DNA of 64,000 nucleotides from Spirodela intermedia (lineage: Eukaryota; Streptophyta; Magnoliopsida; Alismatales; Araceae), in NCBI GenBank assembly GCA_902729315.2, contig LR746269.1:6596231-6660230 (forward strand). Direction: 5' to 3'. A program made the position numbers and the translations under genes. The notes beneath the pieces were generated by a model. That model saw nothing but the letters and a program-made list of their open reading frames with translations. It did no database searches and was not told where the DNA came from. Of the stretch, positions 22,430 through 35,825 are shown piece by piece. Each line of letters opens with the position of its first letter. The first letter of the stretch is position 1.

Positions 22430-23860
22430 ATAGCCTTCAAACCATGAATGAATGATTGGAGGATGTGCAAGTGATGGCAATAGAGGCTATTACCTGTACT
22501 GATGATGATGTACAGAGCTTAAGCTCAAATGTCATTGTCTTGCAAGAGGTATTGGAGGCCCTTGATGGGGTGATGTTGAAATGCATGGCAACAAGCACAA
22601 AACTAGTTGATGTACCATATCACTAAACTGCATGAAGCCTAAGATGTATGTAGAGCTCACAATGTACAAGAAATTGATAATTTTCTTTTTGATTTTTCAA
22701 TTAATACTTTAAGATGAGCCACACGATCAAGGGTGAAAATGTCATGATTACTAGTATGCACCTCTCAATGGATGCCAAATTATGGTGGACTTTGACCCTA
22801 GATTGAACCAAAGTCTATATATATCATGACTTGGGATGAATTTGTTGAGCTAAATGAGCAATTATTTCCACAAATAACATGTGACTAATAAGGGACACTA
22901 TGTCAATTCCATTGCATTGGCATTGTGAGAGATTACATGAAGCAATTTCACTTCTCTCTTAGTCACACAAAATATGTTTGACAAAGACTAATTATTCAAC
23001 TTTATGATTGACCTTCACCCTTGAGCCTAAGTAAAATTATGTCACAAAAGACTATAAGGTAATAGTGGCAAGCTAATGCATTGGTGGACTATAAGATTAT
23101 TTTCACTAACCTTCAAGGTAGAAGTAAATGATAATACAATGATAGGTAGAGTTAACAAAGTGGCAATAGTGGTAGTCCAGGTGGCAATCGTAATAAGAGA
23201 CTCAAGAGGGGACAAGGTGGACCTAAAATAGAAGTGGTTTGTGGAGAGAAGGGAGTGTACCAAAATATAATAGGTGCTTTAATTTGTGGAGTCACTCATT
23301 GGGAAAGAAAATGTTTTGCACATGCAAACTAAAAATAAAGGCAAATAAAAAAAAAGTCTTGACTATGTAGAAATTAAAAATAAATTAAATGTTACTCTTA
23401 TAAAGTTTTTTAGTTATTAGGTGTCTTATAGTAATATATAAAACCAACAATATTAAAAGGATGTTAGCTCATCTTTATGGAGCTTATAATCAATGGCAAG
23501 CCCACCCCTACTATGATGAACAATATGACTAACACAACTTTATCTCAGAGAAAGAAGCCACCCAACTACGCTTGATGTTGTAATGGGGCAATGTCCACAT
23601 GAAGATTATTAATTTGGAGGCTTGTACCTTGATCGGGGGTGACATTGAGAACCTTAGTATGAGTGGGATAATGAGAGGGGTTAATAAATTTCATGATGCT
23701 ACTCATAGACAATTTAGAAGTTATCTTAGGCATAAATGTTCTAATGTGGGCAAAGGCTAGTATCTCCCAATATTGTGATGATATTTTTATCACAAGTGAG
23801 ATACAATTGTGCTTTGTACTAAGAATGAGGAGAACACCAACAACCCAAGGGCCAAAATTA
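22430..23860 (+). mobile_element. Degenerate Ty3/gypsy remnant: gag, zinc knuckle and protease region
   Basis: No frame is open throughout; many stops and indels show long decay. Readable traces in plus-strand order are: gag-like TWDEFVELNEQLFPQ near 22833 and VRDYMKQF near 22930; a CCHC knuckle at 23275-23325, broken by one extra T between its first two cysteines; and a protease/RT-linker trace VILGINVLMWAKAS near 23720, which matches the retropepsin-end pattern of Ty3/gypsy polyproteins. The pol part is absent here; a separate pol piece lies at 28790-29560. Confidence 0.75.
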
Positions 23861-24108
23861 TTATGACTATTTGGGGGCTAGATAACAAGGTCCAACCTAA
23901 GGGATCCAAGTGCATGATACTTAGTATTGGTGTTTGGGAAACACCATGATAGAAGCTACATCATCAACTTCTGTGATGTCACATGATGTCATACATGTGA
24001 TGGTTTTATGTGCAGCAATAGAGGCTGCCACACTAACAACTTCTATTAGGAGTTCATGACTCCTAGAAGAGTTTAAGACTTGCTATTAGAATTACTTATG
24101 TGAGGGAT

Positions 24109-25757
24109 GCTGATAACATGCTATTTATGCATGTAATTATATAATTATTAATATAAATTAATGCATTAATCATTACAAATATATGCATGTTATCATATTT
24201 TAAGTATATTTCTATCATTTTGTGTAAATTCATGTTATGATCTTAAACTACACCAAATTATAGATTATTATAAATAATTACACATTACAATCTTTAATCC
24301 TAATTATATTTATGATCATAATCATGTTTTAAGAGTGAAAATATGAGAGAAAAGATATTTATTAACATTTATGTATTTATATAAATTTATTTTATATAAT
24401 ACATAAATGTATAAAATTAATTAAAATTTATTATCTTATTATTTTAATAATTTGACCTTTTATAATGATAGATTATTCAATTTTGAATCAAAAAAACAAA
24501 TTTGAATTAATTTGGAGTTGTATTTTGAAAGTTATGATTTTTACAATTTTACAGAATTTCTGGAATTTTTCTGAATTTTTTATTTTTATTTTTATTTTCG
24601 ATTTTTAAATGTTTTAAATTAATTAAAAAATCGCAAAAAGGGGTTATATGTCGCGCGTGTATACGTGGATCTAAAGTCCTTTGTTTTTCCCGTGTGGGAC
24701 TAAAGTCCCTTAGTTTTTTTTTATGTGCAGGACGCGTGGCGTGATCTCGTGCGTCCGATCGACATCGCGACAAATAGCGTGCGTAGATCACGTGGAATCG
24801 AGGTCCACGCGATCAGAGATCAACCACGTGCCTAAATACTCACTTAAGTGAATAAATTGTGACCGTCTGATCGAGAGCTATAACGGTCCAGATTATTCAC
24901 ATCAGATGGACATCCAATCACATCTTAACCGCACGATCACGGTCGGACGATCGTCGAATCGTCGCGACGATTCGAGAAGAGGCGTCTCATCGTGATCGTC
25001 CATCGCGATCAACTCCATCAGATCGGACAGCCACGATCATTTACGAATTTTATAAAATCCGTTCTTCGCGACGGAAGAACGGCCGCGATCAATCTTCAAT
25101 TTCTCCTTGTTTAGAGCTCCAATTCGCGCGCCATCTTTTTCATTGTGTTTGCAACTCATCTCCACTTCTGTTGGATTTTTAATTTCAATGTTTGATTGAA
25201 AGAATTGGAAGAAATCAAGTCTTGAACTCCTCTTTTGTCTTCGAAAATTCGGAATGACAAGCCTTGCATACGGCGATTAATTGGATCATTTCGAAGGCTA
25301 ATTTGGGTTAGATTGTTTTTTTTCATCTTAATCTTTCATCATTTACTGTTAATTTTACTTTAAGTATTGTAGATTAAGTTTAATTTAGTTTTAATTTCTG
25401 TTTTTAATCATTTCGCGATACGAAAATTTCTCTTAACTTCAAACTTCGATTACTCTTCGAATTCTCATCCAAATCACCTGATTTTTGATTCCATGGATTC
25501 GAAATTGAGTTATCTTTCTTAATGTACTAAATTTTCCAATTTCTAACCTAATTTCATCGTCTGATTTGACCGAATGTCAAAGATATCTCTCAAATTTCCC
25601 TAATTCTCCGTGGATTCGACCCTTAATTACCATTATACTAATTAATTACTTTGATTAATCATAAATTGGTAAGATTAGGACTTTGTTTTGACACTGAATC
25701 GTGTGCATTCAACGACCATACGATTTAGTCTCGTCAGATGCACTTGCCAACACATGC
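24109..25757. mobile_element. Candidate solo LTR or LTR fragment
   Basis: A non-coding block that starts TGCTGATAACATG, is very AT-rich to 24630, then has an island rich in CpG words such as TCGCGAC (24640-25130), a TATAAAA at about 25049, and an end near GCCAACA at 25757. This layout resembles a long gypsy LTR with its promoter. No primer site or polypurine tract adjoins it and I found no target-site duplication, so both ends and the identity are guesses. Confidence 0.3.
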
Positions 25758-28061
25758 ATCATACAAGACAATATAAACATATTTGAAGAAATTTTATAGA
25801 CATTTGAGTAAACTATTAAATGTGAGGCTCATTTGCCCCACCAAGGCTCCTTACAAATTCTCACCATCTTTCAGAAAAAGGAGGAATCTCTTTGATTTCA
25901 AGGTGACATTTTCAAACTCATTAATGTATTAGTAACATTCTGCACATGAATGAATGTTGTCTTCAAGGAATGTATGAAGTATGGATGAACATGTAAAACA
26001 TTTACAAAGGTGCTCACAAAATTAAGGAACAACTAAATATATCTAAATTTGACTAATGATGAATTCATATTAGAAGGCATTATATCCATTGCCCAATATT
26101 ATTGAAAAAGGTGGTGTACATTTGAAATAGGAGTAGGATCATGCCATCAATGACTAACTATCACAGATTTGAGTGCTACAGTTACATTCATTACTTGACC
26201 TAATCAATTATTACAAAAAGGTTTTGTAATAATTACTCTAAGATAGTGATATCTTTGGCATACATCTTACATAAGATAATGAAATGACATTGAATGAATG
26301 AATGAATGTCAACACTCCTACAACGTGAAGCATGACATAACCAAAAAATTAGTACCAAAGTTATTTGACTTCTCACAACTTATATATACATAACAATATG
26401 TCAAAATTTTCAATTGATGAAATGCCAATGTATGGAGCTCTAATGATGTGGAAGAGTTGAATGTTGAACAAAATATAGTACTAGTATATCCACAAGAAAG
26501 TGATGTTATTAATAGTTCATTACCATTGTCTAAGGTTATGGCACCATTATTTCCTTATCGTTAGATTTATTATCTTTATAAATAATGTGATAATTAATTA
26601 CTTTGAGTTATAAAAAAAAACAACTCTTGCCTAAGTAGGAACATGAGACAAGATTTTTTACCTTTGTATTATTTTATTATCAAGTTCTTGGGCATACTAA
26701 TTTAATAATTGATGTTTTTAACTAGAAGAAGCATGAAGCATCAAATGTAGTATTATCAATGGTAAGTAGCACAATTATAGAATAATTTTGAGTTAATACT
26801 TATAGAAGACTCGATGACAAAGTATCTAACATTAGCCCTATATATTGCATGTAAATGTCTACATTGATGTTTGCTATGTAAGACGCATGACATATTGTAT
26901 GTTGAACACCCTAGGTAGCAATACACATTGACTATATTATCTGTAAAAATGTAAAAATCTATGTATATTCTTACATAATATGTCAATAGAATAAGGTGAA
27001 ACATGCCAATGTAGCAAACATGTTACCACTAATTTGAAGTTGACTATAAGAATTCATTTTGATGGATTTCATAGTAGGGATACCTAAAGTAAAGTACAAT
27101 TTATTTTTTATTGACATCAAATGACTTTCAAAGTACGTAGCATTTATATTAATCATAACAAATAATAACATAAAAGAAGTAATGGGTCTTTTCATGATGA
27201 ATATAATCAAATTTTAAAGATTATCATATGACATTGTTAGCAATTGAGATATGAAATTTATTAGATAATTATATGTGTTGTTCTTCTTTGATTTAGAGAA
27301 CTAATTCAAATTCTTCACGGGCTAGCACTCACCAATAGATGATCAAATGAAAAATGAATAGATATTTTAGTTGTTTCCTAATTCTCCTTCAACTTTTATT
27401 GAAGTTTAATAATTAGCTATTTACTATTTTTACTCATGACATGATCATTTGTACTTAAGTTTAGTAGTCATTAATACTATTATAATTTACTAAATAAAAG
27501 AGATCAATATAGTATCTAAAAATGATACACATATGTGACAAGAACACAAATTATGTATGATACACTGACGTAAGTAGCACTACATATGAAAAGTAATACA
27601 ATTAACATTGATGTAAAGTAACATTTGATGTTAACAGTTGAGTTTTCTTGCATTTAACCTAAAATGTGTCATAATGTTAGGTAAAATAAATAATACTAAT
27701 AGTTGGTGATGTATTTTGATGAGTCATTTATAAAGGGTTTGATGAGGCTATAGTTTGAATTAATTTCCTATTGTTCTATTCTATTTCTATTTTCTATCTC
27801 TAAGTGGATGTGTTGACACAATTTCTCACACAACTTTTTAGTTTTGAGTGTGAATTTACTCAAGACTCTTTTCTCTTTGAATGGGTCTTCACATAGTTCA
27901 TTCATCACTACCAAGGGCACAAATAAATTTACATTGGTTTGTCCCTCACTTTGCTACTTCTAATCCTGAAAGAACCTTCTTATTAGAGTTCACTATTTAC
28001 ACTCAAAAATACTTACTATTTTTACAAAATCAACAATCCAACCACATCAGTCTAATCTTCA
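25758..28061. other. AT-rich sequence without recognisable genes
   Basis: Short minus-strand frames near 26756-27210 have strongly AT-driven composition and no family features. The block may be further decayed retroelement DNA, but I see no conserved domain. Confidence 0.5.
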
Positions 28062-28560
28062 TAGATAACATTGATGGATTACTAGCAAGCTCATCACATC
28101 ATCACAAGAAAAAGACTTAATGGAAGCAAGCCAATGCCACTCTAGTCTCATTTCACACTCACATGTATCAAAGAATGACTCGCACAAGATGCAAAGGATC
28201 TGCAACATCATTTGTAGAAAGAGCAATTCTAAGAAGCAAGATAGTTCTAAAGAGATGAGGAGGAGAATGGGCGACGACATGAATAAATATCTCCTAAGTA
28301 GTGAAGTGGAGTCAGCCCCCTCTAAGTAGCTAGTATCATACAATTGCCCAATTCTCTTTAGATATTTTTCATTTTCTCTCTCTCTCACACACACATGTAC
28401 CTCGCTCACAAGAGTCCTGTTTTAGGGTGCACCTCCTCTTGGTCACTATTTGGTCTCATCTATGCACCCAACTTATCCTTCTCTTACTCCCTTTATCCTA
28501 TCATGTCTTCTAACCCTATCTTCATACCTAGGACTCCCTTTAGATATTTTATTTTGTTAA
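28062..28560 (+). mobile_element. LTR-like segment, copy 1
   Basis: Clearly similar to 29562-30003: both share a GATGGGCGATGACATGAA-like word, AGTGAAGTGGAG, AGCCCCCTCTAAGT, the CTCACAAGAGTC word, and a CT-rich half ending near GGGACTCCCT. The two copies flank a Ty3/gypsy pol fragment in the same orientation, as LTRs would. This copy carries a CTCTCTCACACACA tract near 28375. Confidence 0.6.
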
Positions 28561-28789
28561 CTTTTAAAATAAATATAGGAATTTATTGATAATTTTAAAA
28601 GTTTTAAGTTAAAATACTTAACTTAATTTTTTTATTATTTAGAAAAAATAAAAAAATAAAAAATAAAAAATTCTCCACATGTTGACAAGTCGGCACTTAG
28701 TAGTTGATTGGAAAGGGCACTGAGGTCGAGTGGGTAGATTGAGACGAGGGAGCCACGAGTTGAACTCGAGTGGTGAGGGACTTACTTCA

Positions 28790-29560
28790 CGCACATGTGC
28801 ATCACTCAAGTATTGCTGACACAAAAGGATGGTTCATGGTATTTCTATGTGGACTACCACAACCACAACCTCAATCACTGCACCTTGCCAAATCAATTCC
28901 CAATTCCCATCATTTAGGAACCTCTAGATGAGCTCCATGGTACCAAAATATTCTCTATGCTCATGCTACTTACTTTATTTTGTGCTACTTACCATATGGA
29001 GCCAATTCATCATAAATGGATGAGGTCTATCACCTACTGTTGGAACATAACATTGTCCTTCATTATCTCAAGGAACATCTAGTATGTGCCTAATAGAGGA
29101 TTAAAGTATCACACTGTTGAGAGCTCAAGTTTGAGATTAGTGATCATGTCTACCTCTGTCTTCAATCATATCAACAATGCTCTCTTGTAAGACATTCCTA
29201 AAAAATGCTAGGGGCTTACTATTTTGAGCCTTTCAAAATCATGGGAAAGAAATGATCACCTATCAACTCATCCTACCTCTAATCATAGGAATCCATCCTT
29301 TTTCCACATGTCTCAACTCAAGAGAGCAATTGAGACATCAGTCAACTCAGTCATGACCTAAGTGCTACTAGTTGAAGATCTTGCATGAACAATGGAGCCT
29401 ATTGACATCATCAGGAGTTGCCAGGGCCTATGAGAAATCAAAGTCCTCATTCGTTGGGTATGTATGCTGAAGAACAAAAACACTTGAGAAATTGTCACAT
29501 AGTTTTGACAATAGTTCCCTAGCTTCCCCCTTGAGGACAAGGTGACACTCATAGGAAGGA
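28790..29560 (+). mobile_element. Ty3/gypsy pol remnant, internally deleted
   Basis: Readable traces: QKDGSWYFYVDY near 28822 and DELHGTKIFS near 28930 (start of reverse transcriptase); a short RNase H-like stretch near 29060; HVYLCLQSYQQ near 29145; IHPFFHMSQLKRAI near 29290 (end of integrase); and PLEDKVTL near 29535, which is the usual end of a gypsy chromodomain polyprotein. The catalytic middle of RT and most of integrase are missing, and stops interrupt every frame. It cannot be functional. Confidence 0.75.
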
Positions 29561-29561
29561 A

Positions 29562-30003
29562 TGTTGATGGGCTACCAGAGGCCCCATCACATCATTGCAA
29601 GAGGATGACCTAAAGGAAATAGGTTGTCACCACTCCCATTTCACTTCACAGCTACAAGTATCAAGGAATGGCTCACATGGATGCAAAGGATCCACAACAT
29701 CATTCTTAGAAAAAATGGTTCTAAGAAAAAGGATGGGCGATGACATGAAGAAGTGTCCCTTGAGCAGTGAAGTGGAGGTTAGCCCCCTCTAAGTGGTTGG
29801 AATCCAACAACTACTCAATGTCCCTTATATCTTCTCTCTTTTATCTCTCTCTTGTGTACCTCCCTCACAAGAGTCTTGTATTGAGGTGCACTCCCCCTTA
29901 GTTACTTTTAGTTTCATCTACACACCCAACTTGTCTTTCTCTCTCTCCTTTTATCCTATCTCACCTCCTTACTCTATTCTCATATCTTGGGACTCCCTCT
30001 AGT
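29562..30003 (+). mobile_element. LTR-like segment, copy 2, directly after the pol remnant
   Basis: Begins TGTTGATGGGCTACC immediately after the end of the gypsy polyprotein trace and a purine-rich GGAAGGAA, as a 3' LTR would. Similar to copy 1 at 28062-28560 over most of its length. The far end near GGACTCCCTCTAG does not show a clear CA terminus. Confidence 0.6.
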
Positions 30004-32029
30004 GAATTGAAAGGTCCAACTATCTAATGGAAAAAAAGGAACCTATCAAACACACTCTTTCCTAACATAACCAAGCTCTAAGAATTATGTGCCTTATCCC
30101 AAACACACTAGTCTCCTTAGAGGCCTCACCCTCCAAGGGAACTACTAGACTCTCAATACCATGTGACTTAGTCAAAACCTCTTTTCACTCACCACTTAGA
30201 TACCTTAGGGCTTGAAGGAGAAAGTAAATTTTTAAAGCAAATGGTAACTTGAATCACCTAAATATTCTTCATTGAAGCTTTCACTTTTACTTTTAGGTAA
30301 CTTGATGCAGCTTTCACTTCTTCATTGAAGCTTGAGTAGATAGATTCTTGACAGATATAGAAAAATATTCCTATGAGCATGCATAATAGTTGTGTAAATA
30401 CATTCATTCAGGATTTTCTATTCTTCTTCATAGGTTCTTTTCTTATATTTTCCAATATTCTCATGTCTCTTCATTACCTAAACACGATCACGTAAATTCA
30501 AAATTATTCATGTTATTTTGTTATGTGTCGATGACATTTGCTCATTCTTTTCTTTCAAACTATCTATTTTCATGTTCGTTGTTCATTGAACTATCTTGAG
30601 ATGTATAACTTATCTTTGTATATTTATGCTTTCAAAATTGAGTCTAAGTCTATTTGATTTGTCATTTTCTTTACATGTTATGTCAGCATGTCATTGTCCA
30701 TAATACATCGCAAAGACTTCTCTCTTTACATGATTTTTCAATAACTTTGTGCATACGCTTTTAGATTTGTCATTGTACAAGTCTTAAGTTTGAGTCTTGC
30801 AAGAGATATTGATTCTCTAATTTTTCTATATTTCTTCAAACAACTTTCCAACTTATCGTTGTGTAGGTATCAAGTTTCTATTATGATGGCCTCTTTATTT
30901 ATTTGTGACTTTTTTTATAAAAAATGTTGAATGTTATGATTTTTTGTCACTTAGGTCTTGAGTTCGAATCTTGCATTTGACTTCGTATATCTTGATTTTC
31001 TAGATATCTCATTACATGTCTTGAACCTAATTTTCTATACTTATATACCAACTATATGACGATATATTAAATTTAACATATGAATATCTCAAGGATATAA
31101 TTCATTAGATTTTTTGTTAGCCATATGATTATTCAAGATTTATCAATATATGTTTTGAGTATTTTTTAATGATATCAAATTTTTATTATGTCTTCATAAA
31201 ATCTATTTATTATTAAGTAAATACTATGTAAAAACTAAGTAAATAAAATTTCATGAAGTATCAAAACCAAGGACATCAATAATTTGAAATTGTGATGTAA
31301 GTAAATTGACTAACTTATAGACTCAATCTTCTTTGAAGACTTATGAATCACTCAATCTTTTATATCTCACTCTCAAAAATGTGCAAGGAGTACGAAGATG
31401 AATCATTCTCAACATGAACTACTAATGAGATGTGCTCACTTTTTTTGGACAAAAATAAAATAAAATTACAAGAGATAATACTAGAGTAACAAAATGTAAC
31501 AAATCCTTGACCTTTGGTAGTTCAAGGATTTCATCAACTAATATCTCAAAGAACATTCTTCAACAAGGATATAAAAATTTGCACAAAGATGAGGGTGTGA
31601 TGACACCACACCAATATTTGAGCACTATGTCTAGTGTGTGTAACATCCACAACATGCACAACATGCACAACATTCACAATGTCAAAGTAAGAAGGAAGAA
31701 AGATAAAAAAATCATTAGCATTTCGTAAGAACCTCAAGACATTATAAAGGGGTAGGAAGTCAAAGTCATGACAACACACAATCATTAAAATAGAACATGG
31801 ACTATCAATCTTGCCAAGAGAACAAAGTGTCATAGTAAGAGTTTATGATTGTGCCAAAACAAGATAGTTCAAAAGTCAATCTATTTCTATAAAAAAAAAA
31901 ATGAACTTTAATCTGATGAAATCATATTATTACTCCTTATTTTGTGTATTTACCATTTGGGTGTTGTGGAGGATAACCAGTGTTTCCTTCTTTGGGGATA
32001 AGTCAACCTCTCCATGGTCCTCCTACATA
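30004..32029. other. AT-rich sequence without recognisable genes
   Basis: No conserved coding sequence. A short tandem of CACAACATG-like units lies at about 31647-31680. GTTCGAATC near 30970 resembles a tRNA B box, but no tRNA fold was found around it. Confidence 0.5.
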
Positions 32030-32195
32030 GTTTTCTGGCCTCCCTCTTCCCATGGGCGGCTTTCTTTGGCCAGATGAGAGGAAGACAAGGACTAAAAATA
32101 ATAAGTTTATGAATTCATATTCCATGGCTTTCTCTACTAATTCAATCCTCTCCTTTGTGGAGAAGCTTGGCTCTCCTAAGACCATCCTTCAAGGC
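32030..32195 (+). pseudogene. Fragment resembling the neighbouring alpha/beta hydrolase
   Basis: The plus frame at about 32110-32190 reads SYSMAFSTNSILSFVEKLG and then SPKTIL. It aligns with SYSIAFS-type sequence in exon 2 of the hydrolase downstream, where the same place reads YSIAFSVLATLFFIDRLGPE. Only this part of one exon is recognisable; there is no HGFG or GHSAG motif. It is probably a decayed tandem relative or a transposed exon piece. Confidence 0.5.
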
Positions 32196-32595
32196 CCAAT
32201 GAAATACCATGACAGCATTGATTTTACGGTCAACATTGACCATCTTCTGCCTTGAATAGAATATGGAAACATTTCCAGGTCCTATAACCATAGATAATAA
32301 TTAATTAATTAATTAATTAAATATCCGTGTTTTATTTTTATTTTTTTTGTGGTCTCTAGGTGCCGATGTAGACAGATTTTGGAACGGCTGGTGAGATCGG
32401 AGGCGAGCTAGGAATGCTTTGTGAAGTGCAGTCAGTCACTCTCTCTCTACATCCTCGTCGAAGGATGCAGAAAGAGGTCTTCTTTCCCGCCGAAATCCCC
32501 CAGTTGATCCGCCGGGATTCGAAGCCTCTCGTCCCCTCGTCCTGTAGATGCTCTCCGATTTCCGGTGGAGCTCACCCCGGACTTTGAAAGGGGCG

Positions 32596-35256
32596 ATGTC
32601 TCTGGTTCCTGGATTCCGTCAGTTCGCCTGCTTTGGACCACAGTTACCCAGGCAGAATCCTCCAGATGTTTCGGTAAGGGTTCCGATCATTTCCGCCAAG
32701 AGGGTGACGAAATTTCTGCGGAGGTCAGCCTCTGTCGCCGGGTCGGGTGCGGAGTTTTCAGGTTAGTTTTCTTCATCGAGGGCTCTAACTGTTCTCTGCT
32801 GAAATTCTCACATGGATCCCGTGCAGTTTTGGTTCTACGTCGTTGTTTTGCCGATTAAGTTATATTGTGTTGAATCACACAGAGAGGCTCGTGGCCACTG
32901 AGAGGAAGAAGAAAGGGAGGAATGTAGCTGGTGTGGATCAAGATGAGCTGGTAGATCCAACAATGTTATCCGATCCAGATAGTTTCTTCTGCGAATTTAA
33001 TGGCATACAGATACACCACAAGGTGTGCCACCATGGAGAAGAGCAGACGGGTCAGCCGTTCAATAGTGAGATATCTTCTGCGTCTGCGGGTAGCAATGTT
33101 CCTAAAGTTGGGCTCCCTATGATCTTGCTACATGGGTTTGGAGCATCAGTGTTCTCATGGGCTGGAGTAATGAAGCCTTTGGCTAGCCTGATTGGCTCCT
33201 CTGTTCTAGCTTTCGACAGACCTGCTTTCGGGTTGACATCAAGGCCTCGCCATTCTATCTGGAGCACTGGAAAAGCTGATATGCTACCTTTGAATCCATA
33301 TTCCATAGCCTTCTCAGTACTTGCAACTCTCTTCTTCATTGACAGGCTCGGCCCTGAGAAGGCGGTTCTTGTGGGGTATGTGATGCTTCTCGTTCAGAAT
33401 TGCTCTCAGCTTCAGGACAATAATTTATCAAGTTAGATAATCCAATGGCTTAGTATCTTAGTCTCCAATAATGAAAACTGAATTTCTCAGGCACTCGGCT
33501 GGTTGCCTTGTGGCAGTTGATACTTACTTCGAATATCCTGAGCGGATTGCTGCTCTAATCCTTGTGGCTCCGGCGATTTTTGCTCCACTTTTTGGAGATA
33601 AAGCTAGAAAAGGAAGTCAAAAGGGAAAAGCAGCTCAGAGTGAGGACAGAGGATCCACGACTGATAATCAAAGGAATCATTTTATTGTGATTTGGAATCT
33701 CTTGTGCAGGTTAGTTGGTTTGATTGTACAGACAGCAATGCACGTTATTAAAGGAATGAAAGATATGCTCGGATCTATATATAGAAATATCTTGTTGGCA
33801 GTTCTGCGGTCATCCTTATCCATAATTCTGGTAAATAATTTCTTTGAAGCATGCACATTCTTAGTCATCTTAATGTACCATGAATTTAACAAGTCTGAAT
33901 TATCTTTACTTGGGAAATTATATATCTTGCTCTCCCCATCATGATGAGGGAAACCTTTTAGCCTCCATGCGATCTGCGGATTTTCTCTTTAGAGTTTTTC
34001 TTTTTTTTCATACGGGAGAGTTCAAAGTGGTCATCTATGAGGCTAATAAAATATGGAGGTCGAATTTTCTCAATCGGAATGTTCTAGCTGCTTATGAATA
34101 TGGAATTTTCACGCATATGGCTTATTCTCGGAAAGATATATTCTCGCATGTAGCAATCTTAGTGAATAACATTCTACTTGTTAAATCTTTAGAGCACCAT
34201 CATATATAAAACATTGAAGAATCAATGTTAACTTGTATATATATATTTTATGATTTTCAGGTCAGAATGATCATTGATAAGTTTGGTATAGCAGCGGTTC
34301 GGAATTCCTGGTGTGATGCGAACAAGATCACTGATTTTACCATAAACGGCTACACGAAGGTGAGATTGACGCAAATAGCAAGGAGGCTTATACATCCGCT
34401 CGATCTCACTTTTTTTTTTTATCATTTAAATTAGATTACTCAATCTCACCGTTTGTTTATGATTTGAAGCCTTTTTTTCCATAGATTTACTCTTATATTT
34501 GAGATGATTGTGCAGCCGCTCAGGGCCAAAGATTGGGATGTGAGTCTCCTGGAATATACTTTGGCCACACTCACAAACTCGGGCTCCAAAACAGAGCCAC
34601 CATTAGCAGCAAGGCTAGCTGAGATATCATGCCCCGGTATACGCCCCTTGGAGCCTAGTTTGGCTTATATTAACAGCTTCATGCTCCTTATGTGCCTAGT
34701 TTTAGGGTGAATGCTTGTTCTCTTCCCAAAAGCAGTAAATTGGAATATTCCTGCCCATTATCATCTAGAGTGGCATCTGTTTCCCTTTTTTTTTTTTCAG
34801 AAGCAAATGTCAGCGTTGACCCATATCTCTCTTGTCCTTGCCTTTTTCCTTGTTAATGGCACGATTGGTTTATTTTTTGACTTGTTGATGTAGAAAAAAC
34901 CTGGCCCTTTGGGTCAACTCCAGTTGAAACTATCTTTTGATCTATTTTTCTTCCTATTGCTCAATAGATTAAAGTAAAGCAGATTGAATGGTTTAACCAT
35001 TTCCCTGTTGACTTACTGTTGTTCTTTCCGGTTCAATCCAGTGTTGATAATAACTGGAGATACCGACCGGATAGTTCCTCGCTGGAATGCGGAGCGGCTA
35101 GCATCAGTGATCCCCGGGGCCACCCTCCAAGTCATCGAAAGCTGTGGGCACTTGCCTCATGAAGAGAAGGCGGCAGAGTTCTTATTGGCAATCAAGAAGT
35201 TCCTGCAGAGAACATTCGGAGCCCCTGGTGAGGTGGTGTTTGCAACCGGCTGCTGA
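32596..35256 (+). CDS. Alpha/beta hydrolase superfamily protein, 6 exons
   Basis: Exons 32596-32761, 32883-33375, 33491-33830, 34261-34359, 34516-34636 and 35042-35256 join in frame to 477 residues. The fold's landmarks are present: oxyanion loop HGFG at about 139-142, nucleophile elbow GHSAG with Ser222 (formed across the exon 2/3 junction), the acid in GDTDRIVP (Asp413 or Asp415), and the base in CGHLPHEEK (His443). Exon 3 adds a basic linker rich in Lys/Gln and a hydrophobic helix (LLCRLVGLIVQTAMHVI), which may be a cap or membrane contact. The N terminus is basic and Ser-rich, possibly an organelle transit peptide. The start is uncertain: an in-frame ATG at 32548 would add 16 residues. 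Substrate unknown. The exon 1/2 junction uses the acceptor CACACAG at 32882, because the earlier GTGCAG acceptor at 32826 gives a stop. Confidence 0.9.
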
Positions 35257-35763
35257 GGAGAAGAAGCACACCCAAGTTCTTTAGTTGCAAGAAATCTCTT
35301 CAGAAAATGGAAAAAAAAATTTATTGCAGATTGTCATCTGAATATGATCAGAAAGGAGTGGAGGTTTCAGTGAACCACGTAGAACTGGAGATGGGTTGAA
35401 CCTCTTTTTTATCCAGTGATTCAGCCCAAAATTAACTATATTATAAATGTAGAATGTAATTGCATTTTTCTAGCATAACTGGCCGCATACTAGTTACCTG
35501 ATCTCATTTTCTGAGGTTTTATGTTTTATTTTTATTTTTTTTGGATTTGGGTTCCCATGATCTTCGACAATTTTCTCTTTCCCAATCTCCTTTTTCAAAC
35601 TATCATTCATTATGCTCAATGCTTTTTTAGTACTTTAGTCCAATTGATTAGATTCAGTATATATATATTGCAAAAATAAGTGTTAACCAGCTCAGGCCCT
35701 TCTGCTTGATGACTGATTAGGATTAATTAGGTCAATCTCCCCTTCAATTCCAGATTCTAAATT

Positions 35764-35825
<62 letters not shown>

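Noticed and set aside
28059-28409. 116-codon minus-strand frame
   Set aside because: Lies antisense in an LTR-like segment; no conserved features.
30955-30990. tRNA-like B box GTTCGAATC
   Set aside because: No matching A box, acceptor stem or anticodon arm could be found upstream.
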